From Aureispira sp. CCB-QB1 (GTDB lineage Bacteria; Bacteroidota; Bacteroidia; Chitinophagales; Saprospiraceae), in the NCBI RefSeq assembly GCF_000724545.1, contig NZ_JHBV01000024.1, positions 62,001-126,000 on the forward strand: a DNA stretch of 64,000 nucleotides, read 5' to 3'. Of this stretch, positions 1-9,071 are shown piece after piece. Under the pieces are notes generated by a model. That model saw only the letters and a list, made by a program, of their open reading frames with translations, had not been told where the DNA came from and did no database searches. The translations under genes and the position numbers were made by a program. Within the stretch, counting starts at the first letter, position 1, and the number at the start of each line of letters is the position of its first letter.

Positions 1-57
1 GATGCGAAGTAACCTCTACTGTATATATCATAATATTTTTTGATAAGGTTAGATTAC

Positions 58-1866
58 TTACACGCCATCGCCTCTTAACTTACGGAATCGTTTTCTAGCT
101 TCAACAATAAACAAAGAACCTGTATGCTCGAATAAGATTTTTTCATACAATTCCATTGCCTTTTTGGAATCCCCCAATCGTTGTTCATAAATTTCTGCCA
201 TTCTAAAGATAGCATTATCCACTAATATTCCATCTTCATATTCTTTTGGGATACGCTCCAAATAATTAATTGCTGTTTCATAATCTCGATATTTAAAAGC
301 TATTTCTGCTTTTGCAAACAAAACATCGTCTCCCAATCCATGATCACTATATTGTGTCATAATGCTATCCATAACAGCAATAGAAGCATCAAATTTATTT
401 TGAAAACGCAACAACTCTGACTTTGCAAACATTTCCATAGGACGCGTTGTGGTATCCAAGGCTGAATGTTCCAATATAAATACCGACAAACCAATCGCAT
501 CGTTAGAAATCAACTCAGAAGTTGACCCTTTTAAAATATCCAATTGGTCTTGCGCCCATTCAAAATCTCCTTTATAATACGATAATTTTGCATTTTTATA
601 GCGAGCCAATTCACCCAATGGCGCATCTTTCATCTCTTTATCTACTTGAGAGTATAGCAAAGTAGACTCCCAAACTTCTCCTTGCATTAGATAATAATCT
701 CCCAAATCAAGCTTGGCTTCCGATTGAGCTACTCTAGACAATTGAGGCATTTTTACTACCTCTTCTAATACCGTAATAGCCTTGTCTAAGTCATTCAAAT
801 AAAACGCTTGCAACTCTGCCATTTCTTGCATGATTGTAGCCGTAGTATAACTACGCCCAAATTCGTCTATATAAGCCTGATATTCGCCTTCTAACAGCAC
901 TAATTCTTCTCTAGTATACTTAAATCCTTCTACCAAACGATCTCTTTTGGCTATCAACACAAACCTCTTAGAGTCAATATAATAAGGACTGTCGATTCCT
1001 TTTTCGTTGATAATATAGTTATACGCCTCAATTCCTGCATCATATGCTTTCTCACGAATAGCTACTTGTGCCAAACGATAAATTCTATTTCCATTCTCTC
1101 CTTGACGCTTATCCAACGCTTTAGCTTGACGTAAGGCATTTTCAAAGTCTCCTTGTTGCTCAAAAACCCAAATCAACATAACAGAGTAAATAGTCACTTC
1201 GGGGGCTTTATTTATTCTAGCATACAATTGCTTCTTCAACTCTGTAAAACCATCATTTTGAGACAATTCTCGTTGAAAAAAAGCTTGAATATTGGTCATT
1301 CGATTGGGCAAATACTCCAAACAATCCAAGTAACTTTCGATCATTTTAGGAATATCTCCTTTCAAGCGATAAACCGACCCCATTTCATAGGCAAACATAT
1401 TTTTGATTTTCATCAACTTCGATCCTTTTTCATAGGTCTCTATCGCATATTGGTAGCCTTTGTTTTTGATAAATGAGTTGGCTAGTTTTACGATTTGAAC
1501 TTGGTTGGGGGCTAATAATTTAATTGCTTTTTGATATTGCTCATTCGCTTTATCTCTATTTCCTTGACGTTCGTACAAAACACCATAACTCACATAACGT
1601 TCGACTTTTTCGGGAGAAGCTTTAATTGATTTTTTCATCATTTTCTCAGCTTCTTTGTAATCTTCCAACTCTAACAAGGTGACAAAGTAACGCTCAAAAA
1701 AGTAATCGTTGGCTCGATTCTTTTCGTGTAATTCTTTGTACAACGCAGCAGCCTTTTCAAACTCTCCATCAGAAAAATACTTTCGTGCCAATGAAGCCGT
1801 TTGAGCTGAAACTTGACTTGTTATCAATAATGTTATAGAAAAAAGAAATAATCTTATCATGTTCAT
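58..1866 (-). CDS. Secreted tetratricopeptide-repeat protein
   Basis: The 602-residue product starts with a Sec signal peptide (basic start, hydrophobic run, cleavage near VSA-Q at about residue 22). Almost all of the rest is TPR-type helical repeats, for example the segments around residues 35-110 and 500-590 with the alternating A/Y/L pattern of TPR pairs. It is probably periplasmic or outer-membrane associated and acts as a protein-protein scaffold; no catalytic motif is visible. Such large TPR proteins are common in Bacteroidota envelopes. An AGGAGG lies about 20 bases upstream of the ATG, unusual for this phylum and too far away to be a clear ribosome site. A second ATG two codons downstream is possible. 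The gene lies upstream of, and is co-oriented with, the TPR lipoprotein at 2029-2652. Confidence 0.85.
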   Translation of the reverse strand: MNMIRLFLFSITLLITSQVSAQTASLARKYFSDGEFEKAAALYKELHEKNRANDYFFERYFVTLLELEDYKEAEKMMKKSIKASPEKVERYVSYGVLYERQGNRDKANEQYQKAIKLLAPNQVQIVKLANSFIKNKGYQYAIETYEKGSKLMKIKNMFAYEMGSVYRLKGDIPKMIESYLDCLEYLPNRMTNIQAFFQRELSQNDGFTELKKQLYARINKAPEVTIYSVMLIWVFEQQGDFENALRQAKALDKRQGENGNRIYRLAQVAIREKAYDAGIEAYNYIINEKGIDSPYYIDSKRFVLIAKRDRLVEGFKYTREELVLLEGEYQAYIDEFGRSYTTATIMQEMAELQAFYLNDLDKAITVLEEVVKMPQLSRVAQSEAKLDLGDYYLMQGEVWESTLLYSQVDKEMKDAPLGELARYKNAKLSYYKGDFEWAQDQLDILKGSTSELISNDAIGLSVFILEHSALDTTTRPMEMFAKSELLRFQNKFDASIAVMDSIMTQYSDHGLGDDVLFAKAEIAFKYRDYETAINYLERIPKEYEDGILVDNAIFRMAEIYEQRLGDSKKAMELYEKILFEHTGSLFIVEARKRFRKLRGDGV

Positions 1867-2028
1867 TTTTTTGTATTAATCCTCCTGTTTTCAGCAACAA
1901 GAAAGTTTGATGAGGTGTTGGGCTATGTATAAATAGTTGTGATAAAAGCAAGTGCGCTCAATATAACAAGATACGTTTTTAAGCTCAAATAGTTGAAGGC
2001 ACTTTCTTTCAATAACTAAATTTTAACT

Positions 2029-2652
2029 TTAGTTTGAACAGCGTTTGTTCCAAAATTTTTCGTTGTGAATCGGCAAACTATCTTGTTGGTATCGCACCAA
2101 AGCCTTCTGATAAACAGCACAAGCTTCTACTTCAAGTCCCTTTTGAAATAGAATCTCTGCTCGCATCGATTCATGATTGACAGGGGTTCGATTTTGGTTG
2201 ATTGCAACAAAACGATCTAGATCATTCAATGCAGCATCGTATTCGCCAGTATTTAGGTAACACAACATTCGATTATAATAAGGGCGTCCTTCTTCATAAT
2301 CGGCTTGTAATGCAATCACTTTGTTGTAATAAGGAAGTGCCTTTTGAATCGCCTCTACCAAGCTATCCTCCATATATTTTTGATAATGTAATTTGGCTAA
2401 GTTATAATTCGTAGCTATGTCATCTGGATCTTTGGCCAAAAAGCTTTCCATTTTTTCTATTATTTGGTTGGATGATTCTTGCGCTGGCATTGGCTGTTGA
2501 GACTTCGGATGGTTTTTTATCATTTCTTGCAACTGCTCTTCTGTAAATTCAGGGAATCCATCTGCTCCAATTTTAGGCTCGTCCTTATTATTTGAAGTGC
2601 AAGCTGTTAAAAATAACATAAGAAGGAGTAGATAGCCGCTTAATCGTAACAT
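2029..2652 (-). CDS. TPR-containing lipoprotein
   Basis: A 207-residue protein with a lipoprotein signal: a short hydrophobic stretch ends in the lipobox LTAC, so Cys18 should be lipidated. Residues about 60-200 form TPR-like helical pairs (NYNLAKLHYQKY, PYYNRMLCYLNTGEYDAALNDLD). It is likely anchored in the periplasm or outer membrane and used for protein interactions; no enzyme motif is seen. It is co-oriented with the downstream TPR gene at 58-1866, separated by about 160 bases, so the two may be functionally related, but a shared transcript is not certain. Confidence 0.8.
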   Translation of the reverse strand: MLRLSGYLLLLMLFLTACTSNNKDEPKIGADGFPEFTEEQLQEMIKNHPKSQQPMPAQESSNQIIEKMESFLAKDPDDIATNYNLAKLHYQKYMEDSLVEAIQKALPYYNKVIALQADYEEGRPYYNRMLCYLNTGEYDAALNDLDRFVAINQNRTPVNHESMRAEILFQKGLEVEACAVYQKALVRYQQDSLPIHNEKFWNKRCSN

Positions 2653-2700
2653 CTTTTTGTAAATTTTAGTATTTTTGTAAAGGTTGCTTTTAACAATTCG

Positions 2701-2742
2701 TTCGTTGAAGCCATGTAGTAGCAGCGCAGCTAACTACTATTC
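2701..2742. repeat. Dispersed palindromic repeat, copy 1
   Basis: Intergenic copy of a short repeat whose core, at 2716-2739, reads TAGTAGCAGCGCAGCTAACT. Related copies lie at 45334-45360 and 46179-46245 and, more diverged, at 32446-32466, 41347-41378, 60214-60229 and 60344-60366. A separate hairpin follows at 2759-2789 (stem AATGG-TTACC with GGTAA-CCATT). Confidence 0.6.
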
Positions 2743-2914
2743 TAACAGTACTCTATCGAATGGTTACCTTTTGAGGTAAAAAAGCCATTTAAATTTGAGT
2801 AACAATTATTCATTGTACAATCTTTATGAATATGGTTAGCAAAAATACTGCTAGAATATTTTTATGACAATATTCCATAACAAAGATAAGTCAAAGTACC
2901 AAATTTCTTGGTTT

Positions 2915-4024
2915 ATGTTCTATAAAAAACAAATCGTCTTCTGTTCTCTATGGACTATTTTGCTCCTTTGTGGTCTTCAACTCAATGCACAAATAACAGA
3001 TAGCACTGCGATCATTTATCCTGCTATTAACGAAAACTTATTTGTTAATACCAAATGGAAATATACGTATACCACTCATGCAGAAAGCAATACAATCATC
3101 CATAAGGCAGATGACACCTACGATTACTTTGTTTTTTTTCGATACGACTACGGCTATCAAACCTACTTAAACGGAACACTTTCAGGGGGGCTTTGGCGTT
3201 TGAACAAAGAGCAAAATGAGATTATGTACAATTTCCGAAAGGTAGAATGGTGGCGTATTGCTTCTTTTAACGAAGAAGCTTTGATCTTAGAGTTTACCAT
3301 GAATAGAAAATCTTCTTACCGTTATCATTTTGTACGAGTAGCAGATGCTGATGCTCCTTTTGAGCGCTCTCCCAATGATTTGCCTGACATCAATGTTAAC
3401 TTTGAAGAAGATGCGATTGTGGCAGAAACAGAAAGTTATACCCAGTTTTTGGAAAAAAGAGGCATCAAATACAACCCCAAAGTCTGGCAACGACGCAAAG
3501 AACGCCGCCAACGTCGAGAGGCAAGACGTATTGCTCGCTTGCAAAAAACGGTCAAAGGTCGTGCAAAATTAGCAAAAGAAGAACCTAAGGAAATGATGCA
3601 GATTGAATTGGTTGGTGGTGGTTTTTATGGTGGCGTAGATCCTGTTTATCGCAATATGATTTTGATAAAAACCGATGGTCGTGTGATTAAGGAATACCAA
3701 AGTCAATTACAAGGTTTGCAGGTTAGCAAACATAATATTTCCAGAGAAACTTTAGAGGAATTAATTACTTTTATAGAAGAAAAGCAGTTTTTTGAATTTG
3801 ACCAAATCTATACTTGTAATACGCCTGCTTGTATCAAAAGATTGGAAAACAAACCTCGTCCTATTGCCCTTCGAATTGCTATTACCAAAGGAGTTCGCCG
3901 AAAAATTATTACCATTCCGATTTGGGATGGTAGAGGCAAGCATAACTCGTTAATTGATTATCCTAAAGAATTAGATGCGATTGTTCAAGCTATTGAAAAC
4001 ATTGCTACGCAACAACCTCAGTAA
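2915..4024 (+). CDS. Secreted protein of unknown function with Arg-rich middle segment
   Basis: The reading frame is open from an ATG at 2864, but the ATG at 2915 begins a good signal peptide (two Lys, then a hydrophobic run ending LQLNAQ), so I start it there (369 residues). About residues 185-205 are very rich in Arg and Lys (KERRQRREARRIARLQK). The C-terminal 140 residues resemble small Bacteroidota domains in which a strand-rich region is followed by a helix with FF, then DxxY (EKQFFEFDQIYTC). This is loosely like DUF6438, which I could not confirm. No catalytic motif was recognised. It is divergent from the TPR lipoprotein and ends before the methyltransferase at 4214. Confidence 0.7.
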   Translation: MFYKKQIVFCSLWTILLLCGLQLNAQITDSTAIIYPAINENLFVNTKWKYTYTTHAESNTIIHKADDTYDYFVFFRYDYGYQTYLNGTLSGGLWRLNKEQNEIMYNFRKVEWWRIASFNEEALILEFTMNRKSSYRYHFVRVADADAPFERSPNDLPDINVNFEEDAIVAETESYTQFLEKRGIKYNPKVWQRRKERRQRREARRIARLQKTVKGRAKLAKEEPKEMMQIELVGGGFYGGVDPVYRNMILIKTDGRVIKEYQSQLQGLQVSKHNISRETLEELITFIEEKQFFEFDQIYTCNTPACIKRLENKPRPIALRIAITKGVRRKIITIPIWDGRGKHNSLIDYPKELDAIVQAIENIATQQPQ

Positions 4025-4179
4025 CCTTTGTATTCTGTATTGCTCCAATTCATATTTTTAATTTTAACTTATTTTTCTAGCAATAGCTAGTGCTACTATT
4101 TCTAGACGTTGCACCTCTAATTGAACAACAATCATTCTCCCTCTTCATTATAACCACAGCATTTTTCAATAATATCTAC

Positions 4180-4187
4180 TATATTTG
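4180..4187 (+). promoter_or_regulatory. Bacteroidota -7 promoter box (TATATTTG)
   Basis: An exact match to the phylum's TAnnTTTG -7 consensus, 27 bases upstream of the methyltransferase ATG at 4214. No clear -33 TTG is seen at the usual spacing, so the promoter call rests on the -7 box alone. Confidence 0.45.
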
Positions 4188-4213
4188 CAACTTACTTATT
4201 AAACTATATTTCA

Positions 4214-5149
4214 ATGATACGTAAGTGGCATTTAAAAGCTATTATCCAAAAAACCATTTCTTTTATGCCCAATGGGCATAAAATTAACCATTGGTTTCAA
4301 AAAAATATTACCAAAGGTGTTTATTTGGGCGATGAATATTTTTATGACCGTCTAGAACATGTAAAACATCATCTTAGTGCCTTTAATAAGCATTGTGGTA
4401 CGATTGAAGATAAAAGAACATTGGAATTGGGCACGGGCTGGTATCCTGTTATTCCCTTTAGTTTTTTTCTGTCGGGAGCAGCCGAAATTAACACGGTTGA
4501 TATTTCTAATTTGACCAATAAAGAAAAACTAAAAGATACAATTGGCAGATTTATTGAGTTGATAGAAAACGATACCTTAAAGCAATATATTGATGCCAAA
4601 CCAGAACGAATTACCGTTCTTCAAGATATTGCCAAAAACTTTGAAACGCTTAGTTTTGAGGATATTTTAGCTAAAATGCACATTAAATATCTCCTTATGG
4701 ATGCTCGTAATTTAAAGCATTTGGCGGATAATTCTATTGATTTGGTGCATTCTAATAATACGTTTGAACATGTTTATCCAAGTATTTTGAAAGATATTTT
4801 GAAAGAATTCAAGCGCATTGTAAAAAAAGAAGGGCTACAGTCTCATTTCATAGATATGTCGGATCACTTTGCTCATTTTGATAAATCCATTAATATCTAC
4901 AACTTTTTGCAATACAGCAATAAGGCTTGGGACAATGTTATTGACAATAGCATTCAGCCACAAAATAGATGGCGTTTTCCCCAATTTGTTGCTTTATATA
5001 ACAGTTTGAACATCCCTTTAACAGATCAAGAAATTAGACCTGGAGACATCGAGGCGGTTAAATCCTTGAAAATTCATCCAGATTTTAGTAAATTTAGTAC
5101 CGAAGAGTTAGCGATTAGTCATTGCTACTTGTATTCAAAAGGGAAATAA
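4214..5149 (+). CDS. Class I SAM-dependent methyltransferase
   Basis: A 311-residue soluble protein with a Rossmann-type SAM-binding core. Motif I is LELGTGWYPVIP, followed by an acidic residue ending strand 2 (TVDISNL). Later motifs include LMDAR, with the post-motif IDLVHSNNTFEHVY and a helix leading to FKRIVKKEG, as in class I methyltransferases. The substrate cannot be read from the sequence; such genes often modify lipids, sugars or small molecules. An exact TAnnTTTG box lies 27 bases upstream, so it is probably transcribed from its own promoter. The small secreted gene follows 51 bases downstream on the same strand. Confidence 0.85.
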   Translation: MIRKWHLKAIIQKTISFMPNGHKINHWFQKNITKGVYLGDEYFYDRLEHVKHHLSAFNKHCGTIEDKRTLELGTGWYPVIPFSFFLSGAAEINTVDISNLTNKEKLKDTIGRFIELIENDTLKQYIDAKPERITVLQDIAKNFETLSFEDILAKMHIKYLLMDARNLKHLADNSIDLVHSNNTFEHVYPSILKDILKEFKRIVKKEGLQSHFIDMSDHFAHFDKSINIYNFLQYSNKAWDNVIDNSIQPQNRWRFPQFVALYNSLNIPLTDQEIRPGDIEAVKSLKIHPDFSKFSTEELAISHCYLYSKGK

Positions 5150-5200
5150 TCTCAAAAAGTATTTTCTTGCTATCAACGAATTATTAATATTGTCTATATT

Positions 5201-5686
5201 ATGAATAAAAAGATCGTTATTATCCTGTGTGGGTTCTTGCTCTCTGCAAGTATGGTATTTGCTCAACGAGACAGAGCTTCTGCTGAAGCTTTTGGAATGA
5301 GTGTTGTTCAAAGCTTTTTTGATCAAAACTGTGACTTTATGTTTGATAATTTGGATCAGCAAATTACCAGTTTTGAAGGAGGTCAAGTGATTCAAATCAC
5401 TCCTGAACTGCGTCGTTTGTTTTGTTCTGAAAGTCCACTTCGTCCTGATATGGCAGTAACGTTTCAAATGTATCAAGAAAATTACAAACCTGTTGTTTAT
5501 GACAGAAATGAATTGAGTCAAAAATTTCCTGAATGGGCAAATCATTTAAATTTGCAAGCAGGCGATTTTTTCTTTGATGGAGCCAACCCTATTGCAGCTG
5601 GCTATACTCGTGTTTTTAGAGCAGGTGATATGGCACGTTTTGTTATTCGAAAAATTAATGGTGATTGGAAAATTATTGCTCTTTAG
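5201..5686 (+). CDS. Small secreted protein, possibly NTF2-like
   Basis: 161 residues with a clear signal peptide (MNKKIVIILCGFLL followed by MVFAQ). The mature part has a helical N-terminal half followed by strands (GYTRVFRAG, ARFVIRK) and ends with GDWKIIAL. Ending in a W-K-I strand is common in NTF2/SnoaL-like folds, but the link is structural guesswork. No catalytic residues were identified. It lies 51 bases downstream of the methyltransferase and may be co-transcribed with it. Confidence 0.65.
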   Translation: MNKKIVIILCGFLLSASMVFAQRDRASAEAFGMSVVQSFFDQNCDFMFDNLDQQITSFEGGQVIQITPELRRLFCSESPLRPDMAVTFQMYQENYKPVVYDRNELSQKFPEWANHLNLQAGDFFFDGANPIAAGYTRVFRAGDMARFVIRKINGDWKIIAL

Positions 5687-6008
5687 GTCGACTACTTCAA
5701 ACTTATACAACGAACTTTTGTACTTTATAATCCAAAACAATAGAGGGCTGTTCATTTCTTTCACCAAATAGTTATATTGAGTGTTATGTTAGCTTGATAA
5801 TTCTGATACAAGCATCAAGCCTTCTCTTTTCCAACTTTCTACCTTAATAGACACCGTTTACCCCTCGTCTATTCAACCTTCGTTTGTTTTTATTTTGCTA
5901 AAAAGTAAAAAAATGAACAAACTATTCAAAAACTCTTTACTTTTGTGAAAAACACCTCTAAGAATACAAATAAAATAAAAAAAGAGGTGCAAAAACTAGT
6001 TTTAAATT
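5687..6008. other. Intergenic region with promoter for DUF4340 gene
   Basis: About 320 bases without a credible gene. The only signal I can support is an exact -7 box, TACTTTTG, at 5938-5945, some 64 bases before the DUF4340 ATG. The rest is AT-rich and unstructured by eye. Confidence 0.5.
5938..5945 (+). promoter_or_regulatory. Bacteroidota -7 promoter box (TACTTTTG)
   Basis: Matches TAnnTTTG exactly and would give a 5' leader of about 58 bases for the gene at 6009. The same octamer occurs at 8810-8817 and 58292-58299. Confidence 0.45.
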
Positions 6009-7160
6009 ATGGGTAGAATCATTGCATTATTAGTCCTTTTCTTGGGCTTAGGAGCTTTTACATTTTGGAAAATCAATAATCCTGGTACTGTAAAAGACAC
6101 TTATTCAGAAAATCTACATACTATGTTTGCTCTAAAAAACACGGATCAAATACAACGTGTTTTTTTAGTAGATCGCTTTGGCAACGAAGCGTTAGTAGAA
6201 CGAGTAGAAGAATTAAATTGGACATACACCAATAAAACAACAGGGAAAAAATATAGAGCCAACCCTAGTGCTGTCTATATGCTTCTAGAAACGATCCGAA
6301 AGGTTCGTACTAGAGAACCTATCAACAAAGCTGCAATGGATAATGCTGTCAAGTCCTTGGCTGCTAAAGCAACAAAAGTTGAAATTTATGATAAAGATAA
6401 AAATAAGCTTCGTGTTTTCTATGTAGGTCCAATGACCAGTGGAGGAACGGGTAATTTGATTATCATGGAAGGCTCTGATCAACCTTATGTCGGGTATATT
6501 CCAAATTTCCAAGGAACGATTGACACTCGATTTATTACAACAGAAAAAGACTGGAGGGATAAGGCTATTTTTAGAAATGATGTCGATAAATTAGAATTTG
6601 TGCAAGTCGAATATCAAGCTCCCAGTCAAAAGACGCAATCTTTCAAAGTTTCAAAAATTGGATCTGACCAATATACCGTAGATCCTGTTGATCCTTCTTC
6701 TCCTGTTTATGATCAAAGTTTGGTCAACCAAGACAATGCGGCTACTTACTTTGAAGATTTTGATGTTATTAGTGCTGAGAAAATTTTTGGTAAAGATTAT
6801 AAGGAGACTAGAGACTCTATTATTACCACTACACCTTTTGCTGTTGTTACCTACAAAGCAACGTATCACAATGAACCTCAAGTATTCAGATTGTACTCCT
6901 TATACAACCCTAATGCAGATCGTGGTGATGGTGAAGTTGGGCATCGTCAAAAAATACAGCGTTATTTTATAGATATTGATGAAGATAACTTCTTCTTAGG
7001 GCAACACTTGGTCTTACGTTCTATGCTTTGGGGATACGATTTCTTCTTCCAAAAACAAGCTGTTATCTTAGATGAAGACGAAGCTCAAACAACCCAATCT
7101 TTCCCTGAAAACAAAGAGGAAATTCGAGCTGCTCGTGAAAAAAATAAGGAAGCTCAATAA
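6009..7160 (+). CDS. DUF4340 domain protein
   Basis: 383 residues. A single N-terminal membrane segment (IIALLVLFLGLGAFTFW) is followed by a long extracytoplasmic strand-rich domain. The pattern of repeated units with WxYTNKTTGKKYRANPSAV, a TKVEIYDKDK strand and a VGPMTSGGTG turn fits the DUF4340 family, which occurs in Bacteroidota near gliding and ABC-type envelope genes. Its function is unknown. The C-terminus is highly charged (EENKEEIRAAREKNKEAQ type). It stands alone between an upstream promoter box and the flippase gene at 7349. Confidence 0.8.
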   Translation: MGRIIALLVLFLGLGAFTFWKINNPGTVKDTYSENLHTMFALKNTDQIQRVFLVDRFGNEALVERVEELNWTYTNKTTGKKYRANPSAVYMLLETIRKVRTREPINKAAMDNAVKSLAAKATKVEIYDKDKNKLRVFYVGPMTSGGTGNLIIMEGSDQPYVGYIPNFQGTIDTRFITTEKDWRDKAIFRNDVDKLEFVQVEYQAPSQKTQSFKVSKIGSDQYTVDPVDPSSPVYDQSLVNQDNAATYFEDFDVISAEKIFGKDYKETRDSIITTTPFAVVTYKATYHNEPQVFRLYSLYNPNADRGDGEVGHRQKIQRYFIDIDEDNFFLGQHLVLRSMLWGYDFFFQKQAVILDEDEAQTTQSFPENKEEIRAAREKNKEAQ

Positions 7161-7348
7161 TTTTCCTTGCTGTGCTATTGAGCACCATTTAGTCGTTTTG
7201 AGCTACTAAAACAATCTTACTCTATCCGTTTTGGTAGCTCAAAACTCCTATGATCTCCTCTATGCCCTCCTATTGTATCAATGGATTTTCACTTCCCCTA
7301 TTCGACATTTGATCAATATGAGTACTTAAGTTATCCTAAATTTATATC

Positions 7349-8803
7349 ATGAATAGAGAATTTCTTCTAAATTTAGTTTTCCTTATTTTAATCAATTTAA
7401 TCATAAAGCCTTTTTATGTTTTTGGAATTGACTTGAAGGTACAAAATGTAGTAGAAAATTATAGTCTCTACTTTGCCTTATTGAATTTCTCTTATATTTT
7501 TCAAATATTTAGTGATTTAGGTATTCAACAATACAACAATCGCAACATCGCTCAACACGATTATTTGTTTGACAAATATTTTCCCCATATTTTAGGGTTA
7601 AAAGGTGGTTTATCACTTGTCTTTTTATTCTTGTCTCTCAGTACCGCATTAATACTAGGCTATGGTTGGAAAGAACTTTATCTATTGTTGTTTTTATTAC
7701 TCAATCAGATTTTCATCACATTTACCTTCTTTTTTCGCTCCAATATTTCAGGATTACAGTATTATCGCCTAGATAGCATTTTATCCATCTTAGATAAATT
7801 GTTAATGATGCTCATTTGTATCCCTTTGTTGTGGGGACCTTGGGTAGCATTTTTTCAAATTGAATGGTTTATTTATGCCCAAACAGCAGCATTTGGTTTA
7901 ACGGCATTCATTTCGTTTGCCCTTACTCGAAGGTATTTAAAAGGTAAACTGGTCTTATATTGGAATAAACCGCTACTTAGAGCTATCTTAAAACAGAGCA
8001 TTCCTTTTTCTTTGGTCGTGTTATTAATGAATATTTATACTAGAATTGATGCGGTCATGATAGAACGGTTGCTTTATGATCCTGTTACCAATAAAGGTAT
8101 TCAAGAGGGCAATATCTATGCTGCGGCCTATCGCTTATTAGATGCTATTAATATGATTTGTTTTTTGTTTGCGGGTTTATTACTACCAATGTTTGCTCGA
8201 ATGCTAAAAAACAAAGAAGATGTTCAACCTCTTTTGAAACTAAGTAGCAGTATCATGCTAGTTATTACTGTTAGTTTTAGTATTGCTGTTTGTTTTTATG
8301 CACAGGAAATCATGCCCTTGTTGTATGTCAATTATAGCCCCTCTATGTCCGAGGTATTGATCTTACTCATGATTGGTTTCAATTCTATAGGTATGATTCA
8401 TATTGTAGGAACTTTATTAACGGCTAATGGCAACCTTATGTCTATGAACATCGTCTTTGTCGTAGGAATTGTCATTAATATGTGTTCTAATTATTTTTTG
8501 ATTTTAGAATATGGCGCTTGGGGAGCCGCTATTAGTACCATTATTACACAATCTTTTGTGGCTTTGGCAGAACTAGAACTTGCACGAAGGACCTTCAATT
8601 TGTCTACTAACATTCTGTTTTTAGGTCAAATTTTACTATTTGTTATAGGCGTTGGATTAATTAATTGGGGATTGCAAAGGATGGTTATTCCTTGGTTTTG
8701 TGGCTTTGTATTGGCAGGGATATGCTCTGTTGGTTGGGCCTTAATAACCAAAATTATAGATGTACGTGGCATTTTAAGAGTTATTAAAACAAAAGCCGCA
8801 TAA
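7349..8803 (+). CDS. Polysaccharide flippase (MOP superfamily, Wzx-like)
   Basis: A 484-residue polytopic membrane protein with roughly 12-14 hydrophobic segments. The arrangement (REFLLNLVFLILINLIIKPFYVFGID at the start, then FSYIFQIFSDLGIQQYNNR) is typical of the MOP flippase superfamily that moves undecaprenyl-linked oligosaccharides across the inner membrane. Conserved intramembrane features are a GIQQYNNRNIA loop after the second helix and the PFSLVVLLMNIYTRID pattern near residue 225. The chain-length and ligase genes follow on the same strand, which supports a role in surface polysaccharide export. The exact substrate is unknown. Confidence 0.85.
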   Translation: MNREFLLNLVFLILINLIIKPFYVFGIDLKVQNVVENYSLYFALLNFSYIFQIFSDLGIQQYNNRNIAQHDYLFDKYFPHILGLKGGLSLVFLFLSLSTALILGYGWKELYLLLFLLLNQIFITFTFFFRSNISGLQYYRLDSILSILDKLLMMLICIPLLWGPWVAFFQIEWFIYAQTAAFGLTAFISFALTRRYLKGKLVLYWNKPLLRAILKQSIPFSLVVLLMNIYTRIDAVMIERLLYDPVTNKGIQEGNIYAAAYRLLDAINMICFLFAGLLLPMFARMLKNKEDVQPLLKLSSSIMLVITVSFSIAVCFYAQEIMPLLYVNYSPSMSEVLILLMIGFNSIGMIHIVGTLLTANGNLMSMNIVFVVGIVINMCSNYFLILEYGAWGAAISTIITQSFVALAELELARRTFNLSTNILFLGQILLFVIGVGLINWGLQRMVIPWFCGFVLAGICSVGWALITKIIDVRGILRVIKTKAA

Positions 8804-8809
8804 TTTTTC

Positions 8810-8817
8810 TACTTTTG
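8810..8817 (+). promoter_or_regulatory. Bacteroidota -7 promoter box (TACTTTTG)
   Basis: An exact TAnnTTTG match seven bases after the flippase stop codon. It would start transcripts that cross the inverted-repeat element and reach the Wzz-like gene at 9072. No -33 box was checked beyond eye inspection. Confidence 0.3.
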
Positions 8818-9012
8818 CAAATATAGTAGTTCGTTGATTAGTTCGCTACGCTCATGAGGGCGCAAGCTTAGTTTTTTACTTTTTTACCAAAAAGACAAAA
8901 AAGCACATTTATATTAGTTTGATAATCAGAATTTTAACACAAAACACAACAAAGACACAACTTGCTAATTATCAAACTAATAAAGTTTCTCAACGAACTA
9001 TTGCAAATATTT
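8813..9012. repeat. Nested inverted-repeat element between flippase and wzz-like gene
   Basis: The outer arms are TAGTTCGTTGA at 8827-8837 and TCAACGAACTA at 8990-9000, both perfect, each flanked by a TTGCAAATAT motif (8814-8823 and 9001-9010). Inside lie 17-base arms at 8913-8929 and 8965-8981 with one mismatch (ATTAGTTTGATAATCAG against its complement). A further segment at 8841-8864 (TTCGCTACGCTCATGAGGGC and on) recurs inverted at 60412-60434. No coding potential is present. It has the size and shape of a small non-autonomous mobile element or a folded RNA. Confidence 0.5.
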
Positions 9013-9071
9013 ATCAAAGAGATTTGAACAATGTTCAAAATAGGTTATTCAAATAAAATACAAATACTACA

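Noticed and set aside
1153-1476. 107-codon plus-strand frame inside the TPR gene
   Set aside because: Antisense shadow of a clear TPR protein, with no signal or domain.
5135-5545. 136-codon minus-strand frame opposite the small secreted gene
   Set aside because: The plus-strand frame has a signal peptide and normal codon use; the minus-strand frame does not look like a protein.
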